Shown here: piece by piece, positions 46,201-58,200 of the stretch
Position numbering within the stretch: position 1 is the stretch's first letter
Layout: the number at the start of each line of letters is the position of its first letter
NCBI GenBank assembly: GCA_944472155.2
Contig: OX235279.1
Coordinates: forward strand, 136,248,920 to 136,312,919
Direction: 5' to 3'
Source of the DNA: Trichobilharzia szidati
Taxonomy: Eukaryota > Platyhelminthes > Trematoda > Strigeidida > Schistosomatidae
DNA: 64,000 nucleotides
Notes under the pieces: model-generated
What the model was told of the DNA's origin: nothing
The model's database searches: none
The model's input: only the letters and a program-made list of their open reading frames with translations
Program-made: the position numbers and the translations under genes

Positions 46201-49200
46201 TTTCTCCTTCGGCTGCTGCTGTAATTGTACGTTCAGCTAGTCAGCCATTTGGTTTACGTAACAAAATCAGACTGCGTTCATAGTCTCATCTTTTGTGTAC
46301 TAATTCGATTATTGACCGGAATTCATCCATTTTGAAGACAATTTTTTAAACTAGTACATTAGAAGGAATCACTTCTATCAACTGAAAATAGGCGTTTGGT
46401 TATCCCTTTAACTTCTAAGTGTACACTTACTTAACATAAGCAAATTCAAGCTTTTTTATTCAAGATTTCCTAAATTTAAAACAGTTAGTCCCTTTTATAA
46501 ATTTTGACAGCATTATTAGAAGACGGAGATTATCTGAAAACAGTTTGTTATTACTCTTAACCTACCTTGGTAATCCTTATTTGATTGGATTACCAAACGT
46601 TTGTGTTAATTATTCTTAATTCTTTTTTTTGTCACCTTGTTTAATTTAACTTTTCCATATATATTGACTTGACAAGTAAATGTGTGATCAGATTGTTCGA
46701 AATGTATAGCGCTAATACATCACATTTTTCAGATAATCTCCGTCTTCTAATAATGCTATCAAAATTTCCTAAATTTCTTTCAAGTATGGAAAATATTTAT
46801 GCAATATAAATTTTAAAAAATATTGTCTTCTTATCTATGTCTTTTTAATTTCTTAGACTATAGGAATACAAGTGTCGATGCAACTTCATGGGTAACTGAA
46901 GTGACCAGGATGCTTAATTGCAATCCTCCATTATGTCAGATACAAACAAAGCATTCTAAAATAGTGTTCAGAAGAGTTTACCTTGAAATGATGGAAAAGA
47001 TTTATATCTGTATTGAATGCTTTTATTGCTATATTCTCTCAGCTGTTTGGTTTTGTTGCAAAAGACAGTACAAGCCTCGCGCCAAAGTTATGTAGTTCAC
47101 AGAACACAACACCAAAAGTCGTTTGCCTTCTTGCCTTCTTGGACCTAGGTTTCGTGCTAGTTGGCAACTAGCGCGAAACCTAGGTCCAAGGCTTCCTGCC
47201 GATTGCCTCCAACCACCTAATATTAAGGTTGATTTATTTTAGATTACTATTCAAAGAAACTGATGTACACGAGGTTACTAAAAACATAAAATCATAGGAA
47301 AATCTTATGATATCACCGAGATCTGCGAAGGAACCTGCACGTTTCTGTAGTAGAATATAGTTTCATAGTAGAATAATTTTTTATTTATTTATGAATAAGA
47401 AGAAGAAGACGGTTGGAGTGAAGAGAATCTTCTTTCCGACGAAGTCATCAGCTAGACTGTACATTCGTGTATTTATAGTAAATGTGTGAGAAAGTGCCAG
47501 AACTACTTCCGGTTAAAGGTTAAATTATTGTTGTTTATTACAAAGTGTAATAAACAGGGTGATGGGGCAGACTAGATATAATAAGATCATAATTACTAGA
47601 AAACTTGACTGTTTGTGCAATTACGGATTAAAGACGTTGTAATAAAAATATAGGTAGGAAGTTCGGATAAAAAACAAATTTAGTAATGGAGATGGGAATT
47701 AAAAAAGGTAAATTTAACAGAAATAAACAGTCAGGTTGGATAAGAAAGGTAATAGGATAATCATTATTGATAGGGCTGAATTCTTATGATGGCCACTGCC
47801 ATTTACCCGATCTTCCTCATTATTACACTTTGTGATCTTACTAATTTGATCTTTGGCAGGAACTTTCCCACCCACTTACTACAAATACACAAATGTACGG
47901 CCTAGTTGATGACTTCGTTGAAAAGAAAATTTCCTTCACTGCAACCGTCTTTTTAAAAATAATACTCTATGATAGTGTTCTTTTTCAAATAAAAGTTTTC
48001 CGTGAAATTAAAATGATACCTTCTGTGGACTAATTGCGGTAGCATTTTTCTATTTAGTACGACTTATCGAGTTAAACTTTTGTTGCACCTGGCCGCCGTT
48101 ATGTTCATTCCTGACCTATTCCAACTAAATAACTTTATTATTAGTATTTGACTTCGTGTCCAGTGGTTTGAACTGTCTTTTACAGCAATGTAAATACAGT
48201 TTTCATGTCTTCATTACATTTGCTTTCACATTCTGTTTTCTGCATCTTATTCATTGTATTATTTTATCGTATACTTACATCATTGTATAAATATTCATGT
48301 AGATATTTTTCAGTCAATGCTTCTGCGACTACTACATCCTGCCTTTTTCACTTTTGTCGTCTATTTTAATCTCTGATGTGACTGCATGCATTTCAGAAAA
48401 AAGATGTCGGTGATCAACTTCTGAGTTAAGGTTTAGTAGACTACACTATACTGTTTCAGTAAAACTATGATGTTGCTTAATGTCTTTCGAAGTTCCTTTG
48501 TTTAATGTTAGTCACTAGTCAAAACCCATTTCCCATAATTTTATCACTGATATGCTTTTAATGAGCAAGTAAATTAAAATCACTTCTTGAGCAGTTTAAA
48601 GATCCAATCTACAAAACTAATGTGCAATATAATTATTAATGTTCTGTGCTTCTCTGGCGGTCAAGATACAGCTGAAATACGCTTTATTTAATACTGGTCA
48701 TTAACACATAACCACGAATAAATGAAACTCATCATAAATAAACAAAAATGAAGTATATCAAACTAACCAGTTCAAATCCTTTCAGTCCTTTTTCACGTGC
48801 TATTTTATTCATCTGGTCTAAGATATACACTCGGATTTCTTTCTTAGTGCATAATTCTGCATTCGTTATTTCCTCTGTTTGTTTCTTATCCAATTCAACT
48901 GGATCTGTTTTTCCATCAGATTTTTCTTTTTCTAAATGAGAAATAATATTTGCTGCTTCCTTGCGTAACTGTTTAAAGTCTGGTTTTGCAATAGCTACTG
49001 CATAAGATCTAAGCTGGTGACCCTCCACATAAACTTGTTGAATGAGATTACAAGATAAATACGTTTGTTCCACTTTTTCGGGTGCTACATATTCACCTTG
49101 AGATAATTTGAACAAATTTTTCGTACGATCAACTATTTTCAAAGCTCCATTCTAAATGAAGAAATATGCGTGTTTAATAAAAATAAAATGTATCCACTGT

Positions 49201-52200
49201 CATCAGCAGTCTTTGAAACAACTGTTTTCACATAAAAGAGACTTACAAATACACTACTTTAACAAAATAAACTTAATTTGAATAAGGCATTAAGAAAACA
49301 AATTTTGCGAGATGATATCATTTCGCAGTTTCCTTACAACCGCTTTACAACTAACATGGTTAACAATAATAAAATAAAGTTCATGACAATTACTCAGTTA
49401 AATAAAAACGAAAATACATACTAATGACCAATCATATTTAGATAGGTCAAGTAGTCCAGGGTATTTTATTATCTGAGTAATTGTCATGAACTTTATTTTA
49501 TTATTGTTAACCATGTTAGTTGTAAAGCGGTTGTAAAGAAACTACGAAATGATGCCATCATCTCACAAAATTTGTCTTCTTAATGCCTTATTCAAATTTA
49601 TCAAATGGACTAATTGTTTTAAAATAAACTTAGTTGTTTAATTTAGCCGAAATAATTTATAAGAAAGTTGAAAAAAATGTTAACAAAGGCAGGACTTAAT
49701 GAATTCTTCAAATTTCGGTAGAACTCTTCAGCTGAATACTTTTATACAGGGAGATATATATATATTATTGGAAATACACTTAGAGATATAAGATTGGTAA
49801 TTAAATAAATTACATTGAATTAATCAGGCAAGATGATACGTGTGAATGTTTTCCAGGTCATGTTCAAATAGATAAGGGGAAGGGAGTAAGAGAGATTAAG
49901 ATAAAACGCATTATGTTATATATGTTTGAACCAAGTTGGCTTTTAAACAGTTTGAAACAATTTCGGCACTGGGTATATGATATTCATTATGCTCCAATTA
50001 CATCGCTTAGATAAACAATTAGTCATTAAAGAAAGAACTTAAATAGATCAAGAATTGCGGAATGAGTAATATTATTAGTGCTGAAATGAGTTAAGATAAT
50101 GTTACTGATAAAAGATGGCTTTAAATGAATCGGGAATAATAATAATAATAAGGCAGAATAAAATAATAATAATAATTAACACACATTACCATGGTAGATT
50201 CAGAGTGACGACCATTTTCTTTTGTACACAGAGAGTGGGAAAGACCAGTCGCCAATCCTTGACACTTCAAAATTCGTATATCACTTTGAGTGTGTTTGTG
50301 GAAGCAAATATATAGGTCGTACAGAAAGGCGATTGTCTATTCGCACGATGGAGCACTTGCCAAAGTGGTTGAAAACAGCTGAATTCAAAGTGCCAAAAAG
50401 CTCAATAACAAAGAATCTTGTGGACTGCGGGCATGATATTGACGCTGTCAGATCATTCACTGTTGTTAGCAGACAAAGAAACAGGAAGATGCTTGCAACA
50501 GCCGAAGCTTGTACGATTAGATTTTATAAACCAGGTCTCGGTGTACAAAATAAAACGGTCGTTACTCTGAATCTACCATGGTAATGTGTGTTAATTATTA
50601 TTATTATTTTATTCTACCTTATTATTATTATTATTATTCCCAATTCATTTAAAGCCATCTTTTATCAGTAACATTATCTTAACTCATTTCAGCACTATTA
50701 TTATAACTATTACTAATAATATTACTCAGTCCGCAATTCTTGATCTATTTAAGTTCTTTCTTTAATGACTAATTGTTTATCTAAGCGATGTAATTGAAGC
50801 ATAATGAATATCATATACCCAGAACCTGTTAGACAGTGGAAAGTTAGTGAATATATTATTACCTAAGCTTTTCAAAGAAAGCGTTATAGTGGTTTGGTAC
50901 TGAATACTGCTAATACCTTTTCAATTTCTTTCTCTTGTGGTATTCATTAATACTACCCATAGGTTTACTTTCAGGCAGCTTTCGATATCTGCCATGACTA
51001 GAGCCCACTGGTATTACTTTACCTTAATCAGTCAGTCCCAATAAGGTTCCCTATATCTAAAGGCTTATACTAACCTTGGGCTGAAACTTGTTAACAATTT
51101 TCACAGCTGTCTATACAAAAAACTGGATATATTGACAAACCTGTTCATACTACCACTCAAAATGAATCTTCAGCGAACTCCTAGGTAAATTCAGACTTAA
51201 CATTTGATATATAGGCTGGACGCTTGAAGGGTTTCAAGCTACTTCAGCGTCAATTTAGATACGAGCACACACGTACATGAAATAAAGCATGAAAAAAAAG
51301 TTAAAAGATAAAGCAGCTATAGTTGGACATAACAACCCTATAAATAATCAATGCATCAGTTCATTCTCTTGTTATAAACCACCTATTTCCTGATGACTAA
51401 CAATTGTGAACTCTGAATATATTCACTTTAATCCCAATTTTCCATAGAGATAAAATCAAGAGAATTTTTAAAGTGGTAGTCGAGTTTTCTAATTTACAGT
51501 CGTCTTAGTAGCTATACATGCTTTACTGAATGATAAAAGGATGTTTTAAAGCGTAAATAAAAAGCAGAGCGAATGTTAAACCAACAACATGAATCAATAT
51601 ACAAAAATAAAATTGTAGGAGTTTATTTTTAATACCCTCCTCTGGTTAGGAAGCTTTCAGTGAATCGAAATAAGTATTTCTTATATTAACAAATTTGTGG
51701 AGCTGTAGTCCTGTTATTTTAAAGACTTTTTTGTACCTATATCACCTATCAACATGCTAGATCTCATATTGTAAGAGGAGCGGGTACTCATGCTTTATTG
51801 CGAAGGTTTGACAGTGAAAAAATATAATTAGACAAATATTTGTATTATTTCCCAGTACGAAATTTCGCATAATTCTTAAGGCATAATAGACACCCTTGTT
51901 TCTCTTTCCTTAAAGCAATACACTTACTTCTGTCCATATTCCAACATCGCCTGTATGAACGAATCCATCTGAATCAAGAGTTTCTTTAGTTTTTTCTTCG
52001 TTTTTGAAATATCCAATCATGTTACTTTTACTTCGTACGCATATCTGAGTAAAAAATGTAATGATAAGATTTTTAAGTGAGTCAAGTCATGCTTAATAAT
52101 AAAGCATTCGTACAATGTTAGACAATCGTTTATTTAATTTAAAATGTTCCTATTCTGAATATGTTTTCCACTTCACTTTCGATATCAAATGTCATTAATA

Positions 52201-55200
52201 TAAAGTCACATTACATGTTCTTTGCTCGATGTTAATATTACCCGTTTCAACCTCTAAGTATTTCACTGGATAAGTTATTATTGTCTCCTTTAGTTCCCAG
52301 AGGAAAAAAGGGATTCAGCCGCACGTCTCCACTGCGTTCCTTCCCCCGCCAACGTTTTCACCTGGCTCCACGTTTAATCACATGCTTTCATATGCTCTTC
52401 CCATGACCTCCTCCCTGTCACACTCGCACTGATGACGAAGTCACCGCTTCCCATTCGGGTTCCACTCAAACGATGGCCTGGCGTGTGATGTCACTCACTT
52501 GATCGTTTGTTTTCTCTGAGGATGGCCAATCCAATCCACCTCCATTTCTTCCTGCATATTTGTTGCACAGTTGGTTCTTGTTGGGTTGGTTCGCTCCCAG
52601 AGATATCTCCATGTCGCTGATCTCTTCTGACCGGCCATCTGATCTTGAGTATTGAGCGAAGACAGCTGTTGATGAAGGTGTGTAGTTTGTTTGAAGTGGC
52701 CTTGGTGACGCGGCGCAGCGCCAAGTCTATGATCCGAATAGTAGCAATGAATTCACATTGGAGTTGAAAATTCGGATCTTATTTTTCATGCTAAGCGCTG
52801 AGTGCTGTTTATCTGCACACAGACTTGAGAAAAGTGAAAGCTTGCCTTCCTTTGATATCCCTGTAGGTTCCATTCGCCTGTATTTGAAGCGATGCTTCCC
52901 AGGTAGGTTGGGAGGTAGGTGAACGAGGTTGCTTCTTTCAAATTTCCCCCATTTATGCTGGCTGATTGTTGTCTATTGTTGTTGTTGCTGTTGCTGTTGA
53001 CTAGCAATCTTCATCACCTTTGTTTACTCTATATTAACCTGAAGTCGTATCTTCTCTGGTTGCTTCTTCCGCCAACTTGTTGCCCATTCACTTGTATATC
53101 TTCCAGTTTGTGGTGAATCAGAGATATATCATCGGTGAAGTGAAGATCCTCCAAGTTTTTTGTGTGGTTCTATTTTATGCCTGTCTTCTCGCTGCCAGCC
53201 GTCTATCTGTCGCATTATCCAGTTCACCACAACCATGAAAATCATTGGAGATAGTAGGCAGCCAGCTCGTCTTACTCCTGTCTTCACTTCGAAGGATTCC
53301 GTGAGTTCCCCGTTGTGGATTACTTGGCGTGCAGCATTGTCGTACAACTGTTGGATGAGATGTATAATTGTCGGTGGCACCCCATAGTAGCGTAGTAGTT
53401 TCCAAATCACCTCTCGATCGACGCTGTCAAAGGCCTTTTCAGAGTCGATGTAACTGAGGTGAAAAGCTGATTGCCATTCCAAGCTCTGTTCATTGATGAT
53501 CCGTAGTGTCGCTATTCGATCGATGCATGACTTGTTTCTCCTGAATCTAGCCTGTTCCGGTCGATGTTTTTCATCCAGGTGGGCGTGTCTGATTCTCTCC
53601 AGGATGATGCGGCTTAGTGTCTAACAGTTAGAAATAATTTCAGTCATTTGACGATAATTAATAAGGAAAGAGGAATAAATAATACGAATTGCTGAATTTG
53701 GCTTAATTTAAGTCATAAAACAAGAACTTGGGCTGTGAAATATTGATTCTCACCTAATGCCTCACTGAAAGCCTTAGACTACATTTTATTGGCTTTGCCT
53801 GTCACAATGTACCGATTTAGACTTGTGTTGTTTCTAGTAGTCATTTCAAAATGAAATGCAAAAAGGATAAGTACAAATCATGTAAATAAACGCAACGATT
53901 GGAGGGAAACTTAAACAAATGTGGAAAGATGAAAGCAGTTTATTGCATAAGTGGTAGTAAATGGACGTACCACATGATATTAATGCCCTATAACAGAACT
54001 CTTCAAGCCCTTCATCTATATGCTAAGTGAGAGGCAGCTTGAAGAAGGATAGAAACAGAAAGATAACCATCAAATAAGAACTCCGATGTGTAACTATAGA
54101 TATATGAGGAATCCATTTCCTATCGACCTAAGTTATATACCTTTCCTCTTTTTCCACTCTATCAGACACCATAGAAAGCTATGAGGCAGCGCTTATGTAA
54201 GAAAAAAGTTTGGACACTGTGGTGGAGTATAATTCTACAACGGGATAATTTTATTTGAAGTATCATACGATGACAAAATATCATTTATTCCTGATAGCTG
54301 TATGAGCTCAGTATTCCCATATGACTTCCAATGGCTGCATTGCATTTAAAGTCTTATGTTTATTTATGTCAAAATCTTATCCACTCTCATGTTATTTGTG
54401 GTCTGAGCTTTCAGCAAACTTGCTCGTGTCGTTTCAGTAGACGAACAGTTTACCATGTAAACCAGTTAAACATATGTGTAATTTATTCCTTCTAATACAT
54501 CCACATAAAATCTTTTTAGTTAGTTAATAATGAATTTCTATCTGCGACCTGACAGAAAATCATATCTCTGCGGTGATTCGAATTACTATTACTCGTTGCA
54601 AGTTACAGAAGAATTGCTCATATGAAAATTGCCCCATTTACAGTGATCAATGTAGATGTTGGACCTTTATAAATGAAGAAGATTTATGAATTAATTTTAT
54701 TCAGAACTTAAAAATGGCGAGTTATACATTCATTGAGAATCGGAGAGAAATATTTAGTGAACATATAGTAGTAACATTTTGATTTGTAACAATTCATATA
54801 TGATTTCTTTGCAGCATTTGAGGGTAAAGCGATTTTTATTAAATGACCCAACATCCAAATAAGTAATTAGTGAAAATGATACCCTAATGGTAAGCTCGAG
54901 CCATGAAATTTATCAGATTAGTTATTTTTAAAAGTAAGGCAAGAAAATAATGGTAAGCAATACAAAACTCTTGATAAATGATTTCTCATTAAAAATATTA
55001 TTCAGCTTAATCATAAGATTTCAAATTATACTCACAACATAAACATTCTGAAATGTTATTATATACTTCATGGCTATAGATTGTTATTATGTGTTGCTTT
55101 TCTTAGCCTAATGAATCGGAAGTGCTTAACGTGTATATCTTGTTAAAACAAAGTCTTCTCACATTGTTGCCTCGTTACGGACTACATATTTACCTCTAAT

Positions 55201-58200
55201 CTTCCGATAAACATTCTTATCTCAACTCTTCTTGAGTTACTGCTGAATTGTTTATAATAAGACTGGTACTACTGGAATTACATTGATTCTTCTAAATCAC
55301 TTAACAGTGAAGTACACTTAAGTATGATAAGTTAATGTGCTGTGGATGCTTACTCTTCGGGTTTAAAGGACTGAAGGTAGGTTAATTGTCAGTAGGAAAC
55401 ATTAATGAAATTTATTTCATCTGTCACTTATTTATGATACAATGTAGTTAATGGGCAGAATTATAGTGGAATTCATAAAATTTAACAATAAGTAACACTA
55501 ACCTCTCCCATCCCATCTCTGGACACAAATATATCCATATCTGGTACATCTATTAGTTTAATTTGTATACCAGGCGCAATAGCTCCCACATGATTGGCAT
55601 CGACATCTTCGAACATAGTCCCTGAAGCAATGCCAGAGGTTTCTGTTGAACCGTATATTTCAATAACCTAGTAAATACATGTGTAAGGAAACATTTTTCA
55701 CCAACAAATGAACATTGGTAATCGTGAAAAAAACGCCTTGAACACACTAAACTGTGTTAAATGAAACAGAAGGAATAAAGACAACTTATAGTCAATAAAA
55801 CGGCTACTTACTATTTAAAAGCTGTATAAATTAGTGTTATTTTTGTAAATTAAGTGGGTTAATAAAAATCATGATTAAATATTGCATATGAAAAAAGAAA
55901 ACATTGTATCACTATTTGAAATTCAATGTTTGTTTTAGTTTTAAACTAACCAGATTTTTATATTTGCAATACGTCACCTTTTAATAAAATCTCATGACAT
56001 CTCCCATAGTAAATACTCTTGTTCAAATATTAGGGATGTAAAATTGAGTCATAAGAGTTTTCTGTTTCCACATAGCTCTCAATACAGTTTTGTTAGGTTA
56101 AATGTCTCTTTATGGTATTAAACATACATCATAGGAAGGTTGGTTAGTAAATCACACATCCTAGTCAAGTTTAGAGGATAAGAATATAAGAAAAATTTCA
56201 GGGAATTATGGCTCTTTTTGTAAACATTTTACATTTTTATTAGTAAATTCTGAAGGAGGGGGCATACTTTGATTGGACACTAGTAACTAATATGATGTGT
56301 CTAGTACTTTTTTTGGTGCAGATTGAACTCTATTACTCAACTTTGCAATATGACTTCCATGCTAGGTGGCTCGGCATCACGCTGCACACTGAACAGTTGT
56401 TATTAGATCACTTGCGGTAGTCGTCAGAACGCCTTGGACCTAGGTTTCGTGCTAGTTGGCGCTCGTCAGCAAGGCGTATCTGCAACCTTGAAAGAACTCA
56501 TGTCCTTTCTGAGATTCAAACCCATGTCACTCAGTGCTGCAGTCAGAGACGTTACCACTGAGCTAATGAGCATAATGAAAGCAATATTTTAGATCTAAAA
56601 AAAATCCAAAAACCGACCGAGTAATAGCTGAAAGAATAGTGTGAGTGCCCATTTCGTCTATCCTAGACAAAGACTGTGTGATAAGAGGAAGAAATGCGTG
56701 GGAGAATAACTTATTCTGTTTAAATAGGGAACGAAATGATCCTGATCACACATTTTCATCAGTTACAACACTCCTCATTAAATCTGATAATAAAAAATAG
56801 AATTTTCAGCTTCTAGAAGTATACAAATTCATCTCTTAAAAATAAAGGAATCTATAATTTTGACTACGTTTCTTATGTACTTATAAACTTACTGACACTG
56901 ATAATATTTGTTCTACTTACTGCACTGTAACTAAACAGGGTGTTCTTTCTTTAACTTATTGTCTGAAGAATTTGCTTTTAGGTTGATAAAAAGTTTGTCT
57001 TATCTGTACTGAAACCAACACCTACCTAACAATAATTAAATTATTTATCAAAAGGGAAAGCCGTGACCAGTAGGGTACAGCAGGTTGAAGATGAGACAGT
57101 ACCTCATCGAAGAAGACATTGCGAAATGGTCGCGTTATGTCGTGAATTGGCAGAAGTTAGAATTCAAGAACCATTGGATCGGTTCCCAGTGACTCAATGG
57201 TCTACGAGCTCGCTTCGTAAGCAGAAGGTCCTGGGTTCGAACCCCTGTGGTGGGTACGTACTTCTGAAGAGTCCCAAACTAGGACGAAATAGCTGTCCAG
57301 TACTCCCAGGTTTTCCAGTGGTTCTCTAACTGATGTCAGCTCATAATGAAATCCTCCATGCAATCAAAAGGGAAATCTCTTAATATGTAGCGCCTTGTTG
57401 TTTGTCTCTATCTGATTTTCAGAAATCTGAAACATATTTTAACTGAGTGTACTCATCACTCCTATACAGCTGAATGCTCATTTTCAGAGACAGGTGATAT
57501 TAAATTTAGGAGTGAATTCCAAAATATCAGTGACTTCTGTTTGAATTAAAGTCTTAAGCACAGTAGTATTCATCAGGCTAAATCCATTTTTGTTGATTAG
57601 AAACAGTCATTCTTACCATAAATACAAGCTTGTACATTCTGAAAAGGCATTTAAAATAGAAGTAATGCAGAAGTAGCAATTATTGAAAAAATCAAAAATG
57701 AAATGTTCTCTGTTGATTTTAAGCATTCTGTCTTTGATTTATTTTACAGCTATAGAATTTGTTTAACAGAATAGGATTCTGTGTATTTTTTTATCGAGAA
57801 TATCATAACTGATAAATGATATTTACTCCTTCCTTTGCATTATGTGACGTATCATGTATGAGGTAACTCATAATTTTCATACACATTTTTATGTGTTAGA
57901 CTGTTGGCTATGCATTTTATAAGTTAGATTAAAACAAAAGAAAGTCTTTTTTGGACTTTTAAACATCAGGTGATGAAAGGTTTTTCATAAATTGAAGACA
58001 GATATCACTACATGGCGAATTCAGTGAGTCAGATTATTGGAAGTCACTTAGGATTCCTTTATGGGTAAAATTTACTTTGATAAAGTCTCACAGTGTTATA
58101 CAGTAATATTTACTGATGACGTTTCGAGCACAATTTATTACTCACGATCATAATCACCTTGACATGATTATGAGGAATAAATTGTGCTCGAAAAGTCATC

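Noticed and set aside
48732..49142. Stand-alone 136-residue minus-strand gene
   Set aside because: It is one ACSL exon (49151-48768) read past its GT donor; the last residues are intronic.
57063..57329. 88-residue plus-strand protein
   Set aside because: The frame runs through a tRNA-like head and hammerhead core of a SINE, so it is a chance frame.
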